Shown here: piece after piece, positions 54,882-63,284 of the stretch
Position numbering within the stretch: position 1 is the first letter of the stretch
Layout of the letters: each line of letters starts with the position of its first letter
Assembly: GCA_963808965.1 (NCBI GenBank)
Contig: CAWEHU010000028.1
Location: 1 to 64,000 of the forward strand
Reading direction: 5' to 3'
From: CAWEHU01 sp963808965
GTDB lineage: Bacteria; Pseudomonadota; Alphaproteobacteria; Acetobacterales; Acetobacteraceae
DNA length: 64,000 bases
The notes under the pieces: model-generated
Databases searched by the model: none
Told to the model about the DNA's origin: nothing
What the model saw: the letters and a program-made list of their open reading frames with translations, nothing else
Translations under genes and position numbers: made by a program

Positions 54882-56707
54882 AGCGCGTCAACGACTTCGT
54901 CGTCCGGTTCGCGAACGTCAACGGATCCGGCTCGGCCAGCGCCAACCGGCTGTTCGTCCGCTCCATTCTGCGAATGGGCGTGCCGGCGACGCCACGCAAC
55001 ATCTTCCCCTCCAACATCCAGGGCCTGCCGACCTGGTACGAGGTGCGGGTTTCGGAGGTGGGCCATCTCGGTGCGAGAGGCGGCACGGACCTGCTGGTCG
55101 CGATGAATCCGCAGACCTGGACCAAGGATGTCGCGGGGATCGAGCCGGGCGGCTATCTCTTATATGATTCGACGAAGCCGCTGCCTGAATCCAAGTTCCG
55201 CCGGGACATCACCGTCATCGGCGTGCCGCTCACCGAAATCTGCAACCGCGAATACTCGGAGCCGCGCCAGCGGCAATTGTTCAAGAACATCGTCTATGTC
55301 GGTGTGCTGTCGGCGCTGCTGGACATCGACCCGGCGGAGATCGAGCAACTCATCGGCGAGCAGTTCAAGAACAAGCAGCAGCTAGTCGCGGCCAATATCC
55401 ACGCCCTGCATCTCGGCCGCGACTACGCCCGGCAGCATTTGCCGTGTCCTATCGGATTGCGGGTGCGGCGATCGGACAGGGTCGGCGATAAAATCTTCAT
55501 CGACGGAAATAGCGCCGCTGCGCTCGGCTGCGTCTATGGCGGTGCGACCGTAGCGGCATGGTACCCGATCACTCCGTCCTCGTCGCTTGCCGAGGCGTTC
55601 GCGCGCTACTGCGCGCGCTACCGGGTCGATCCGCTGACGAAGCAGGCTCGCTACGCGATCCTTCAGGCGGAGGACGAGCTGGCCTCGATCGGTATGGTGA
55701 TCGGCGCGGCCTGGAACGGCGCACGGGCCTTCACGGCGACCTCCGGCCCTGGCATCTCGCTCATGCAGGAGTTCTTCGGTCTCGCCTACTTCGCCGAGAT
55801 TCCCGCGGTCGTTTTCGATGTGCAGCGCGGCGGCCCTTCCACCGGGATGCCGACCCGGACCCAGCAATCGGATGTGCTCGCTTGTGCCTACGCCTCGCAC
55901 GGAGACACCAAGCACGTCTTGCTGTTTCCCGAGGATCCGCACGAGTGTTTCGAGTTCGGCGCGCTCGCGTTCGACTTGGCCGACCGTTTGCAGACGCCGG
56001 TTTTTGTCCTTTCCGATCTTGAGATCGGCATGAACGAACGGCTGAGTGCGCCGCTCGATTGGGATGATTCGCGCAGCATGGACCGCGGCAAGGTGATGAC
56101 CGCGGAAGAGCTGGACGCGGGCCGCGAGTTCGGCCGGTATCGCGACGTGGACGGGGACGGCATTCCGTACCGCACCTATCCCGGCACCCATCCCGTACGC
56201 GGCGCCTTTTTCACGCGGGGCAGCAGCAAGGACCGCGACGCCCGCTATACCGAGGAGGGCGCCGCCTATGTCGAGAACATGCAGCGCCTGCTCCGGAAGC
56301 TGGAGACCGCCAAGCGCTTCCTGCCCCGACCCGTGAAGCGGGAAGCCGGAGAGGCAACCCGTCTCGGCGCCATCTATTACGGTTCGACAAGTCCCGCGAT
56401 GGACGAGGCTCTTGAATTGCTGTCGGCGCGCGGGATTCGGCTGGACGTCATGCGCGTGCGCGCCTTCCCGTTCCATGCCGATGTCGCGAGCTTCGTCGCG
56501 GCTCACGACCAGGTGTTCGTCGTGGAGCAGAACCGCGATGCGCAGCTCAGGACGCTGCTGGTGAACGAGGGCGAGATGGACCCGCGGAAACTGGTGCGCG
56601 TGCTGCACTACGACGGCACGCCGATCACCGCCCGGTTCATCGCCGACGCCATCGCCGACAAGGTGGACGACCTCAAGATCGTTCCGTTCCGCAAGGCTGC
56701 GCCATGA
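54866..56707 (+). CDS. korA: 2-oxoacid:acceptor oxidoreductase alpha subunit (gamma-alpha fusion)
   Basis: 613 residues. The N-terminal 190 residues are the gamma domain (RFANVNGSGSASANRLFVRSILRMG, WYEVRVSEVGHLGARGG). The alpha domain follows: GNSAAALGCVYGGATVAAWYPITPSSSLAEAF, TSGPGISLMQEFFGLAYFAEIP, DVQRGGPSTGMPTRTQQSD. This fused layout is typical of KorA in aerobic and microaerobic bacteria. With KorB it decarboxylates a 2-oxoacid, probably 2-oxoglutarate, to the acyl-CoA with reduction of an Fe-S carrier. The symbol is by family; pyruvate or branched-chain specificity is not excluded. Confidence 0.88.
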   Translation: MSQPLERVNDFVVRFANVNGSGSASANRLFVRSILRMGVPATPRNIFPSNIQGLPTWYEVRVSEVGHLGARGGTDLLVAMNPQTWTKDVAGIEPGGYLLYDSTKPLPESKFRRDITVIGVPLTEICNREYSEPRQRQLFKNIVYVGVLSALLDIDPAEIEQLIGEQFKNKQQLVAANIHALHLGRDYARQHLPCPIGLRVRRSDRVGDKIFIDGNSAAALGCVYGGATVAAWYPITPSSSLAEAFARYCARYRVDPLTKQARYAILQAEDELASIGMVIGAAWNGARAFTATSGPGISLMQEFFGLAYFAEIPAVVFDVQRGGPSTGMPTRTQQSDVLACAYASHGDTKHVLLFPEDPHECFEFGALAFDLADRLQTPVFVLSDLEIGMNERLSAPLDWDDSRSMDRGKVMTAEELDAGREFGRYRDVDGDGIPYRTYPGTHPVRGAFFTRGSSKDRDARYTEEGAAYVENMQRLLRKLETAKRFLPRPVKREAGEATRLGAIYYGSTSPAMDEALELLSARGIRLDVMRVRAFPFHADVASFVAAHDQVFVVEQNRDAQLRTLLVNEGEMDPRKLVRVLHYDGTPITARFIADAIADKVDDLKIVPFRKAAP

Positions 56708-57759
56708 CGTTCCTGCCAAAGCCCAAGCTGCACCATCCCGATCTGTCGAAGAACGCGCTCGGCTTCACGCGCCGGGACTATGAAGGTGCGCTCTCGACGC
56801 TGTGTGCCGGATGCGGCCATGATTCCATCAGCGCGGCGGTCGTGCGCGCCTGCTTCGAGCTGGATCTCGCGCCGCATCGGATCGCCAAGCTGTCCGGCAT
56901 CGGTTGCTCCTCCAAGACGCCAACCTACTTTCTCGGTGCATCGCACGGCTTCAATTCCGTGCATGGCCGCATGCCCTCGGTGCTGACCGGCGCCAATCTG
57001 GCGAACCGTGATCTGATTTATCTCGGCGTCTCCGGCGACGGCGACTCCGCTTCGATCGGCCTCGGCCAGTTCGCGCACATCATGCGCCGCGGCGTGAACA
57101 TGCTGTACATCGTCGAGAACAACGGGGTCTACGGGCTGACCAAGGGCCAGTTCTCCGCGACATCCGACAAGGGTGCGGCAAGCAAGCGGGGCGCGGTCAA
57201 CAGAGACGAGGCGATCGATCTCGTCGGCATGGCGCTTCTGCTCGGCGCGAGCTTCGTGGCGCGCAGCTTTTCCGGGGACAAGGCGCAACTGGTTCCGCTC
57301 ATCAAGGCGGGATTGGCGCATAAAGGGGCGGCCTTCATCGACTGCATCTCCCCTTGCGTCACCTTCAACAACCATCAGGGCTCGACCAAGAGCTTCGACT
57401 ACGTGCGCGAGCACAACGACGCGGTGAACCAGCTCGACTTCATCACCGGCCGCGACGAAATCACCGTCGACTATGCGCCGGGGCAGGTGGAGACCGTGCG
57501 CCAGCACGACGGATCGCTGCTACGGCTCCGGAAGCTCGACGCGGATTACGACATCCACAACCGCATCGCGGCAATGGAATTCCTGCAAGCAAGGCATGCC
57601 GCCGGCGAGATCGTCACCGGTCTGCTCTATCTTCATCCGGAGTCGGATGATCTGCACGGGCATCTGAACACGGTGGAGACGCCGCTCAATCTGCTGGGCG
57701 ACGCTGACCTGTGCCCAGGTTCGGCGGCGCTCGAAAAGCTGAACGCCAGCTTGCGCTGA
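56704..57759 (+). CDS. korB: 2-oxoacid:acceptor oxidoreductase beta subunit
   Basis: 351 residues, overlapping korA in ATGA. Thiamine-diphosphate motif GDGDSASIG (111-119) with NN at 139-140, and the cluster cysteines Cys34, Cys37 (LCAGCGHDS) and Cys68 (GIGCSSKTPTYF). INCISPCVTFN-type CoA-site residues appear as DCISPCVTFNNHQG. It carries the TPP and one 4Fe-4S cluster of KorAB. It ends 50 bases before the REP-like elements. Confidence 0.9.
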   Translation: MTFLPKPKLHHPDLSKNALGFTRRDYEGALSTLCAGCGHDSISAAVVRACFELDLAPHRIAKLSGIGCSSKTPTYFLGASHGFNSVHGRMPSVLTGANLANRDLIYLGVSGDGDSASIGLGQFAHIMRRGVNMLYIVENNGVYGLTKGQFSATSDKGAASKRGAVNRDEAIDLVGMALLLGASFVARSFSGDKAQLVPLIKAGLAHKGAAFIDCISPCVTFNNHQGSTKSFDYVREHNDAVNQLDFITGRDEITVDYAPGQVETVRQHDGSLLRLRKLDADYDIHNRIAAMEFLQARHAAGEIVTGLLYLHPESDDLHGHLNTVETPLNLLGDADLCPGSAALEKLNASLR

Positions 57760-57799
57760 GGCTGTAGGCGGGCATTGTCGGCCATTACGCCGAAGCGAA

Positions 57800-57920
57800 C
57801 GCAGATTCCCCGTTCATCCCCGAGAAGGCGGGGATCCAGGCTCTCAGAACGAAGGTTGGCACGTTTCGCGGGCCTGGATTCCCGCTTTCGCGGGAACGAA
57901 CGGAGGGGCAGAGCCGCCCA
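57800..57920. repeat. REP-like double-hairpin element, copy B
   Basis: CGTTCATCCCCGAGAAGGCGGGG (from 57811) and its outer mate GCGGGAACGAACG (to 57902) enclose about 50 bases with two inner hairpins. The sequence is close to copy C, 170 bases on, and to copy A at 21 kb in reverse orientation. One hairpin is imperfect (GAGAAGG in place of GCGAAGG). Confidence 0.75.
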
Positions 57921-57971
57921 TATCAGTTCCAACTGTCCGTAAACTCGTCCCAGGCTGGCTGGAACACGTCA

Positions 57972-58110
57972 ACGCAAATTCCCCGTTCATCCCCGCGAAG
58001 GCGGGGATCCAGGTCTCTCAGAACGAAGGCTGGCACGTTTCGCTGGACTGGATTCCGGCTTTCGCGGGAACGAACGGAAGGGTAAAGTCGCTCACAGTTA
58101 GCCGAAAACG
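57972..58110. repeat. REP-like double-hairpin element, copy C
   Basis: Same design as copy B, with the flank CAAATTCCCCGTTCATCCCCG and the end CGCGGGAACGAACGGAAGGG...GTCGCTCACAGTTAGCC, which matches copy A over a longer stretch than copy B does. It ends four bases before the stop codon of the convergent decarboxylase gene. Copies B and C together fill the korB/decarboxylase gap of about 350 bases; nothing else was seen there. Confidence 0.75.
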
Positions 58111-58113
58111 AGT

Positions 58114-58884
58114 CTAGAACTTCGCGGGCCGCTTGTCGAGAAACGCGCTAACTCCCTCCCGGTAGTCGGGGCCGAAATATACGCGACGGCGTAGCCCGTG
58201 CAGATACTCGAAGGTTTCCGGATTCATCGGGGCCGCCTCGCTGAGCGCGCGGATCGATTCCTTGAACGCCGCGATGGCCATCGGAGAGCGGCTCGCAATA
58301 ACCCTGGCGGTTGCCTGCACGCGGCTTTCCAGCTCCGCCGCCGGAACGACCGCGTTGATGATGCCGACTCGCTCCGCACGCTCCGCGGCGATCGGCTCCG
58401 CCGTGAAGAACATCTCCTTCACCACGGCGAGCGGCAGGCGGCTCATGAAATTGAGGAATCCAGCGAGATTGTACGGCAGCCCGATCTTGGCGGGCGTGAT
58501 CGCGAAGGAGCAGGTTTCATCACCGTACACGAGGTCGCACGCCATCACGAGATCGCACGCGCCGCCCCAGACGGAGCCATGCACCATCGCAATCACCGGC
58601 GCGGGAAATCCCTTAACGGCGCGTAGCAACTGCTCGAGCGGATCGTCATAGGGCAGAGGGTCGAGATCCGCCTTCGGCAACTCCTCCACGTCATGGCCGG
58701 CGGACCAGACCTTCTCCGTGACCGCGGAGCGCAGGACGAGGACACGAACTGATTCGCGTTTGAACTCATCGAGGGCGGCCAGGAATTCCGCGATCAGCGG
58801 CGCGCTCAGCGCATTGCGCTTGGCATAGTTGTCGAACGCGATCGTGCCGACCAGGCCCGCGAGCTCCGTGCGGATGAGCGGCAT
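58114..58884 (-). CDS. methylmalonyl-CoA decarboxylase-like crotonase
   Basis: 256 residues. VWSAGHDVEELP and HGSVWGGACDLVMACDLVYGDETCSFAITPAKIGLPYN match the YgfG/ScpB branch of the crotonase fold, which decarboxylates methylmalonyl-CoA to propionyl-CoA. The enoyl-CoA hydratase catalytic pair is absent, as in that branch. The ATG follows the stop of the upstream SDR gene directly (TGAATG), so the two are coupled. Confidence 0.83.
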   Translation of the reverse strand: MPLIRTELAGLVGTIAFDNYAKRNALSAPLIAEFLAALDEFKRESVRVLVLRSAVTEKVWSAGHDVEELPKADLDPLPYDDPLEQLLRAVKGFPAPVIAMVHGSVWGGACDLVMACDLVYGDETCSFAITPAKIGLPYNLAGFLNFMSRLPLAVVKEMFFTAEPIAAERAERVGIINAVVPAAELESRVQATARVIASRSPMAIAAFKESIRALSEAAPMNPETFEYLHGLRRRVYFGPDYREGVSAFLDKRPAKF

Positions 58885-59910
58885 TCAGCGGCGCCTTGAG
58901 TTAACGGCCGGCTCTCTTTTCTTACCGGTGAACAGCAGCAACGCTCCGAGCCCCGCGCCCAATCCGACCATCCAACGATTGTGACTGAGCCACATTTGGG
59001 CGCTCCGGTCGAACGCCTCCGCGCTGAACGGACCATGCACCGGAGAGGGTTGTTTCGGAGGTTGGAACAGCAACTCATCCCGGCGCCGCCGGACTTCCGG
59101 GTCGTCCGTCTGCTGCGAACTGTTGCCCATCCAGCCGACGACGAGGTCGACGAGACCGGGCGCCACCTTGTTCATGAACGCCGTCTGCACCGTAGCGGCC
59201 GAAACCTTCACCTCCCGCCGGCGGCTCGTGGCGGCGAGATAGATCGCGTCGGCGATGATTTCCGGCTGGTAGACCGGCGGCGGCGGCCGCGGAATGCCCT
59301 GCATCCGCGATCCGGCATGGCTGAAGAACGGCGTATTGACGGCGGGCGGATGCACCATGGTCAGATGCACGGGGCTGCCTTGCTGGATCAGCTCGGAGCG
59401 CACCGCCTCGGTGAAGCCGCGCAAGGCGAATTTCGCCGCGCAATACGGCGCTTGCAGCGGAAAGCCGCGATAAGCGGCGAGCGACCCGATGTTGACGATC
59501 GTGCCGTGCTTGCGCGGCAGCATCCGCTTCAGTGCGGCGCGGGTGCCATGCACGCCGCCCAGATACGTGACCTCCGTGACGCGGCGGAATTCCTCCTCGG
59601 TGATGTCCATGAACATGCCGTAGAAACTCACGCCCGCGTTATTGACCCAAACCTCGATCGGACCGAGCTCGGTTGCGATCATGCCGGCCGCATGGTCCAG
59701 GGCGGCGGCATCGCTCACATCGGCCGCGACCGCATAGGCTTGCGCACCCAAGGCCTCGAGCTCCTTCTGCACGGTTTGCAGCCCCTCGGCTCCGCGCGCG
59801 ATCAGCCCGACGCGCCAGCCGCGTTGTGCGAACAGCCGCGCCGTGCAGCGGCCGATGCCCGACGAGGCTCCCGTGATCGCGACGACGCGGTTGCTGGGTT
59901 TCTCGGCCAT
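58885..59910 (-). CDS. SDR oxidoreductase with C-terminal membrane anchor
   Basis: 341 residues from ATG 59910 (AGGAA upstream); a longer open frame exists but lacks support. TGASSGIG, NNAG, Ser143, Tyr156 and Lys160 form a complete SDR active site. The C-terminus carries a linker and one short hydrophobic helix (WMVGLGAGLGALLLFTGKK), so the enzyme is probably tethered to the membrane. Substrate unknown; related long SDRs act on lipids or steroids. Confidence 0.86.
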   Translation of the reverse strand: MAEKPSNRVVAITGASSGIGRCTARLFAQRGWRVGLIARGAEGLQTVQKELEALGAQAYAVAADVSDAAALDHAAGMIATELGPIEVWVNNAGVSFYGMFMDITEEEFRRVTEVTYLGGVHGTRAALKRMLPRKHGTIVNIGSLAAYRGFPLQAPYCAAKFALRGFTEAVRSELIQQGSPVHLTMVHPPAVNTPFFSHAGSRMQGIPRPPPPVYQPEIIADAIYLAATSRRREVKVSAATVQTAFMNKVAPGLVDLVVGWMGNSSQQTDDPEVRRRRDELLFQPPKQPSPVHGPFSAEAFDRSAQMWLSHNRWMVGLGAGLGALLLFTGKKREPAVNSRRR

Positions 59911-59992
59911 GCTGCTGTTCCTGCGGTAGGGTGCGATCCGACGGGGCAACGTGCCCGAAGCGGCTGGGTTCGGAGATGGAGGAGAGCGAGGG

Positions 59993-60853
59993 ATGAGCTG
60001 GACCGAGCGGCGACGGCGTTTCCGGGCGATCCTCGATGGGGATCGCTGCGTGCATCCGGGATCGGTTTTCGACCCGATCTCCGCGCGCATCGCCGAGGAC
60101 ATCGGCTTCGAGCTCGGCATGTTCGCCGGCTCGGTCGCATCCTTGACCGTGCTTGGAGCGCCGGACGTGATCGTGTTGACGCTGACCGAGCTGGCCCAGC
60201 AGGCGCAGCGGATCTGCCGCGCCGGCCATTTGCCGCTCCTCGTGGATGCCGATCACGGTTACGGCAATGCGCTCGGCGTGATGCGCACCGTGGAGGAGCT
60301 CGAGCAGGCCGGTGTCGCCGCCCTTACGATCGAAGATACGCGGCTTCCGCAGATGTTCGGACGACCGGAGCAGAGCCTGATCGAGCTGGAGGAGGGCCTC
60401 GGCAAGATGCGTGCGGCCGTCGCCGCGCGGAAGGACGCGAGCCTGATCCTGCTGGCGCGGACAAGCGCCGTCGCGATTGCCGGGCTCGATGAAGCCGTCT
60501 CGCGCGCGCAGGCCTATGCGCGGACGGGCGTCGATGGGCTTTTTCTCGTAGGCCTGAAAACGCGCGCGCAGCTCGAGGCAATCGCGGCGGCGGTGGAGTT
60601 GCCCTTGGTCCTCGGCGGGGCCGGAGGCGAACTGGCCGACCGCGATTACCTGGCGCGGCATCGCGTGCGCGTCGCGCTACAGGGCCATCACCCGTTCATG
60701 GCCGCCGTTCAGGCCGTCTACGACACCCTGAAGGCGTTGCGGGAAGGTGCCGCGCCCGCGGAGCTGCCGCGCATCGCCGGCCCCGAGCTGATGCGGCGGG
60801 TGACGCGCCAGCAGGACTACGCCATGTGGACCAAGTCTTTCCTGGGAGGGTAA
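59993..60853 (+). CDS. isocitrate lyase/PEP mutase superfamily protein (oxaloacetate decarboxylase type)
   Basis: 286 residues from ATG 59993, behind GGAGGAG. The superfamily metal motif is VDADHGYGNALGVMRTVEELE (Asp85, Asp87), then TIEDTRLPQMFG; there is no KKCGH lyase motif, so true isocitrate lyase is excluded. Length and the pattern HPGSVFDPISARIAEDIGFELGMFAGS fit the PA4872-like oxaloacetate decarboxylase branch, which splits oxaloacetate to pyruvate and CO2. Divergent from the SDR gene. Confidence 0.85.
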   Translation: MSWTERRRRFRAILDGDRCVHPGSVFDPISARIAEDIGFELGMFAGSVASLTVLGAPDVIVLTLTELAQQAQRICRAGHLPLLVDADHGYGNALGVMRTVEELEQAGVAALTIEDTRLPQMFGRPEQSLIELEEGLGKMRAAVAARKDASLILLARTSAVAIAGLDEAVSRAQAYARTGVDGLFLVGLKTRAQLEAIAAAVELPLVLGGAGGELADRDYLARHRVRVALQGHHPFMAAVQAVYDTLKALREGAAPAELPRIAGPELMRRVTRQQDYAMWTKSFLGG

Positions 60854-60883
60854 GCGGTCGCGTGCAGTTCGGCCCGCGCCGGG

Positions 60884-61357
60884 TCAGCGCGCCATCCGGA
60901 TGCACCGTCCCACCCCATCGGGGATCGGAAAGCCCGCATGGGCGCGCAGCATCCTGCCGATAGCCGCCGCCCGGTCTGGCGGAAACGGCGTGGCCCGCCG
61001 CTGCGCGAGATCGACATGCAGACTGACGAGCTCCTGCGCCGCGCTGCGAAAGCCCTCGCCGGCGTGAAACATCTCGTGGAAGAAATGCAGCCGCTTGGCG
61101 TCGGCGTCGAGGAGGCGGCATCTGACCCGAAGACGGTCTCCGCCTCCCACCTCGCGCTCGTAGAGCGTGTGGGTCTCCAGCACGAAATTCGAGTTGGTGC
61201 GTTCGCGGCAATAGGCGCTGCCGATGCCGAGTGCGTCGAACAAAACGTCCGTCGCGTGGTCGAACACGAGGACGTAATAGGCGAGATTCATGTGACCGTT
61301 GTAGTCGATCCACTCCGGTCGGACCGTCTCCTCGTGCTCGATGAGGGCGTCGCTCAT
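60884..61357 (-). CDS. hotdog-fold acyl-CoA thioesterase
   Basis: 157 residues. The 4-hydroxybenzoyl-CoA thioesterase signature is clear: WIDYNGHMNLAYYVLVFDHATD, with Asp18 as the catalytic acid, then ETHTLYEREVGGGDRLRV and LHFFHEMFHAGEGFRSA. It hydrolyses acyl-CoA thioesters, perhaps of carnitine or hydroxy acids as in the YbgC/LcdH-linked members. It is convergent with the ICL/PEPM gene, with a 30-base gap. Confidence 0.86.
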   Translation of the reverse strand: MSDALIEHEETVRPEWIDYNGHMNLAYYVLVFDHATDVLFDALGIGSAYCRERTNSNFVLETHTLYEREVGGGDRLRVRCRLLDADAKRLHFFHEMFHAGEGFRSAAQELVSLHVDLAQRRATPFPPDRAAAIGRMLRAHAGFPIPDGVGRCIRMAR

Positions 61358-61428
61358 GCCGTGACAGCTTGTTGGCCGCGCGGGGAGCGGTCAAGCTGAC
61401 GGCCTCTCACGGAAGAGTTGGAGGAGCG

Positions 61429-62835
61429 GTGCCGGAAGGAGCTGTCCGCGGAGGCGAGACCCAGTTGGGGGACGGGCTGCCCCAACCCGCCCAACTCTAC
61501 GCCCTCATCACGATCTGCGTCGCGGTCGCGATGTCGGTGCTGGACGGAGCGATCGCCAACATCGCGCTCCCCACGATCGCCGTCGATCTCCAGGCGTCTC
61601 CGGCCGCCTCGATCTGGGTGGTGAACGCCTATCAGCTCGCGATCACGATCTCGCTGCTGCCGTTCTCATCCCTCGGCGACATTTACGGCTATCGGCGCGT
61701 GTTCATGGCAGGGCTCGTCGTCTTCACCGCGGCCTCGCTTGCGTGCAGCCTCTCGGGGTCGCTCGCCGTGCTGGTTGTCTCGCGTGTCTTGCAGGGATTC
61801 GGCGCGGCGGCGGTGTCGAGCGTCAACACGGCGCTGTTGCGGTTCGTGGTTCCACGCGCGCATTTGGGCCGCGGCATGGGGGTCCTGACCCTATCGGTCG
61901 CCGCCTCCGCCGCAACCGGGCCGACCGTCGCCGCGGTGATCCTGAGCGTCGCGAGATGGCCGTGGCTGTTCGCGGTCAATGTGCCGGTGGGAGTGCTCGC
62001 GGTTCTGCTTGCGCTCCGGTCCCTCCCCAGCACGCCGCGTTCCGGCCATCGTTTCGACCTGCCGAGCGCCGCGCTCAACGCCGCGACCTTCGGCCTGCTG
62101 ATCGTGGCGGTGGACGGGCTGGGCACGGGCGAAGGACGTCTGGCCGCCGTGCTGGAGTTGGTCGGAGCGGGCATCTTCGGCGTCCTGCTGATCCGTCGCG
62201 AGCTCTCGATCTCGGCGCCGATGCTGCCGGTAGACCTGTTCCGGCGGCCGATCTTCGCGCTTTCGGTCGCGACCTCGATTTGCTCGTACGCCGCGCAGAC
62301 CCTCGCCTATGTCGGGCTGCCGTTCTTGTTCCAGTACGCGAATGGGCTCTCCCCGATCGAGACGGGATTCCTCATCACGCCCTGGCCTGCGGTCGTCGTC
62401 ATCGTCGCCCCGATCGCCGGCCGCCTGTCGGACCGGTATTCCGCGGGCGTGCTCGGCGGGGTGGGATTATCGGCGCTGACGCTCGGGTTGTTGCTGCTGG
62501 TGTTCCTTCCGGCACATGCCTCCAATCTGAACGTCGCCTGGCGCATGGCGGTGTGCGGTATCGGGTTCGGCTTGTTTCAGACGCCGAACAACCGGGCGAT
62601 CCTCAGCAGCGCCCCGCGCGAGCGGAGCGGGGCCGGTAGCGGTATGCTTGCGACCGCGCGCCTGCTGGGTCAGACCAGCGGGGCCGCGCTCGTCGCGCTT
62701 ATCTTCGGTCTGACCGGCGGCGATCCGGCGGGGGTCGGCTTCGGCGCCAACCTCGCCCTGGGGGTGGGTGCCGGGTTTTCGGCCGCGGGCACGCTCGTCA
62801 GCTTTGCCCGCGTGAAGCCGCAGGCGGAGCGGTAA
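61429..62835 (+). CDS. MFS drug/multidrug exporter (DHA2 type)
   Basis: 468 residues from GTG 61429, which follows GGAGGAG. DHA2/EmrB-like features: VLDGAIANIALPTIAVDLQAS (motif with the Asp of TM1), WVVNAYQLAITISLLPFSSLGDIYGYRRVF (motif A), LQGFGAAAVSS and FQTPNNRAILSSAPRERSGAGSGMLATARLLGQ. Proton-driven export of drugs or metabolites is expected; the cargo is unknown. Divergent from the thioesterase gene. Confidence 0.88.
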   Translation: MPEGAVRGGETQLGDGLPQPAQLYALITICVAVAMSVLDGAIANIALPTIAVDLQASPAASIWVVNAYQLAITISLLPFSSLGDIYGYRRVFMAGLVVFTAASLACSLSGSLAVLVVSRVLQGFGAAAVSSVNTALLRFVVPRAHLGRGMGVLTLSVAASAATGPTVAAVILSVARWPWLFAVNVPVGVLAVLLALRSLPSTPRSGHRFDLPSAALNAATFGLLIVAVDGLGTGEGRLAAVLELVGAGIFGVLLIRRELSISAPMLPVDLFRRPIFALSVATSICSYAAQTLAYVGLPFLFQYANGLSPIETGFLITPWPAVVVIVAPIAGRLSDRYSAGVLGGVGLSALTLGLLLLVFLPAHASNLNVAWRMAVCGIGFGLFQTPNNRAILSSAPRERSGAGSGMLATARLLGQTSGAALVALIFGLTGGDPAGVGFGANLALGVGAGFSAAGTLVSFARVKPQAER

Positions 62836-62880
62836 CCGAGGCCGGCCGCGCTCCATCGCCGGCCGGGCAGCCCGCAAGCC

Positions 62881-63165
62881 TCAAGCAGCCCGGATCGGCG
62901 CCTTGAAGGCGAGGATACGGCACTCGTTCGGTTCGGCGTTCGGAGCCGGCTGCGGCGGTGCGGGCGACGGTTCGCTGGTAGCCTGTCGCGCCCGGGACAC
63001 ACACAGATAGGCCCGGCCCAACCACAATTCGTATGAGCCGGGCTCTCTTGCGCGGGACCATAGTTTCGGCCAGTCCGCCGAGCGCCATTCGCCATAGGCT
63101 TCGAGCGGCCCCACCGAAAGATAGAAGGATCGGCGTGACAACTCGGCTGAGATCACTCGGTGCAT
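62881..63165 (-). CDS. conserved-looking small hypothetical protein
   Basis: 94 residues from ATG 63163-63165. The first 60 residues are non-random in composition (SFYLSVGPLEAYGEWRSADWPKLWSRAREPGSYELWLGRAYLCVSR), followed by a Pro/Ala-rich tail. There is no signal peptide or known domain. The orientation matches the following partial dehydrogenase, and the region has no better reading on the other strand. Confidence 0.55.
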   Translation of the reverse strand: MHRVISAELSRRSFYLSVGPLEAYGEWRSADWPKLWSRAREPGSYELWLGRAYLCVSRARQATSEPSPAPPQPAPNAEPNECRILAFKAPIRAA

Positions 63166-63284
63166 AACCGAAACCCTACTGGTGGCCCATGTCGTCTTTT
63201 TACCCTAGAAGTTGCTCAATTTCAAGTCAGCACAGGCCTTAGTTGCCGATCCGGGTCGATTTTTTGCACATGTTGGTCAGTTTA

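Noticed and set aside
57760..58113. Direct repeats at 57.8-58.1 kb as a CRISPR-like array
   Set aside because: Only two copies, each about 120-140 bases and internally palindromic, with a third inverted copy 37 kb away; this is a dispersed REP-like element.
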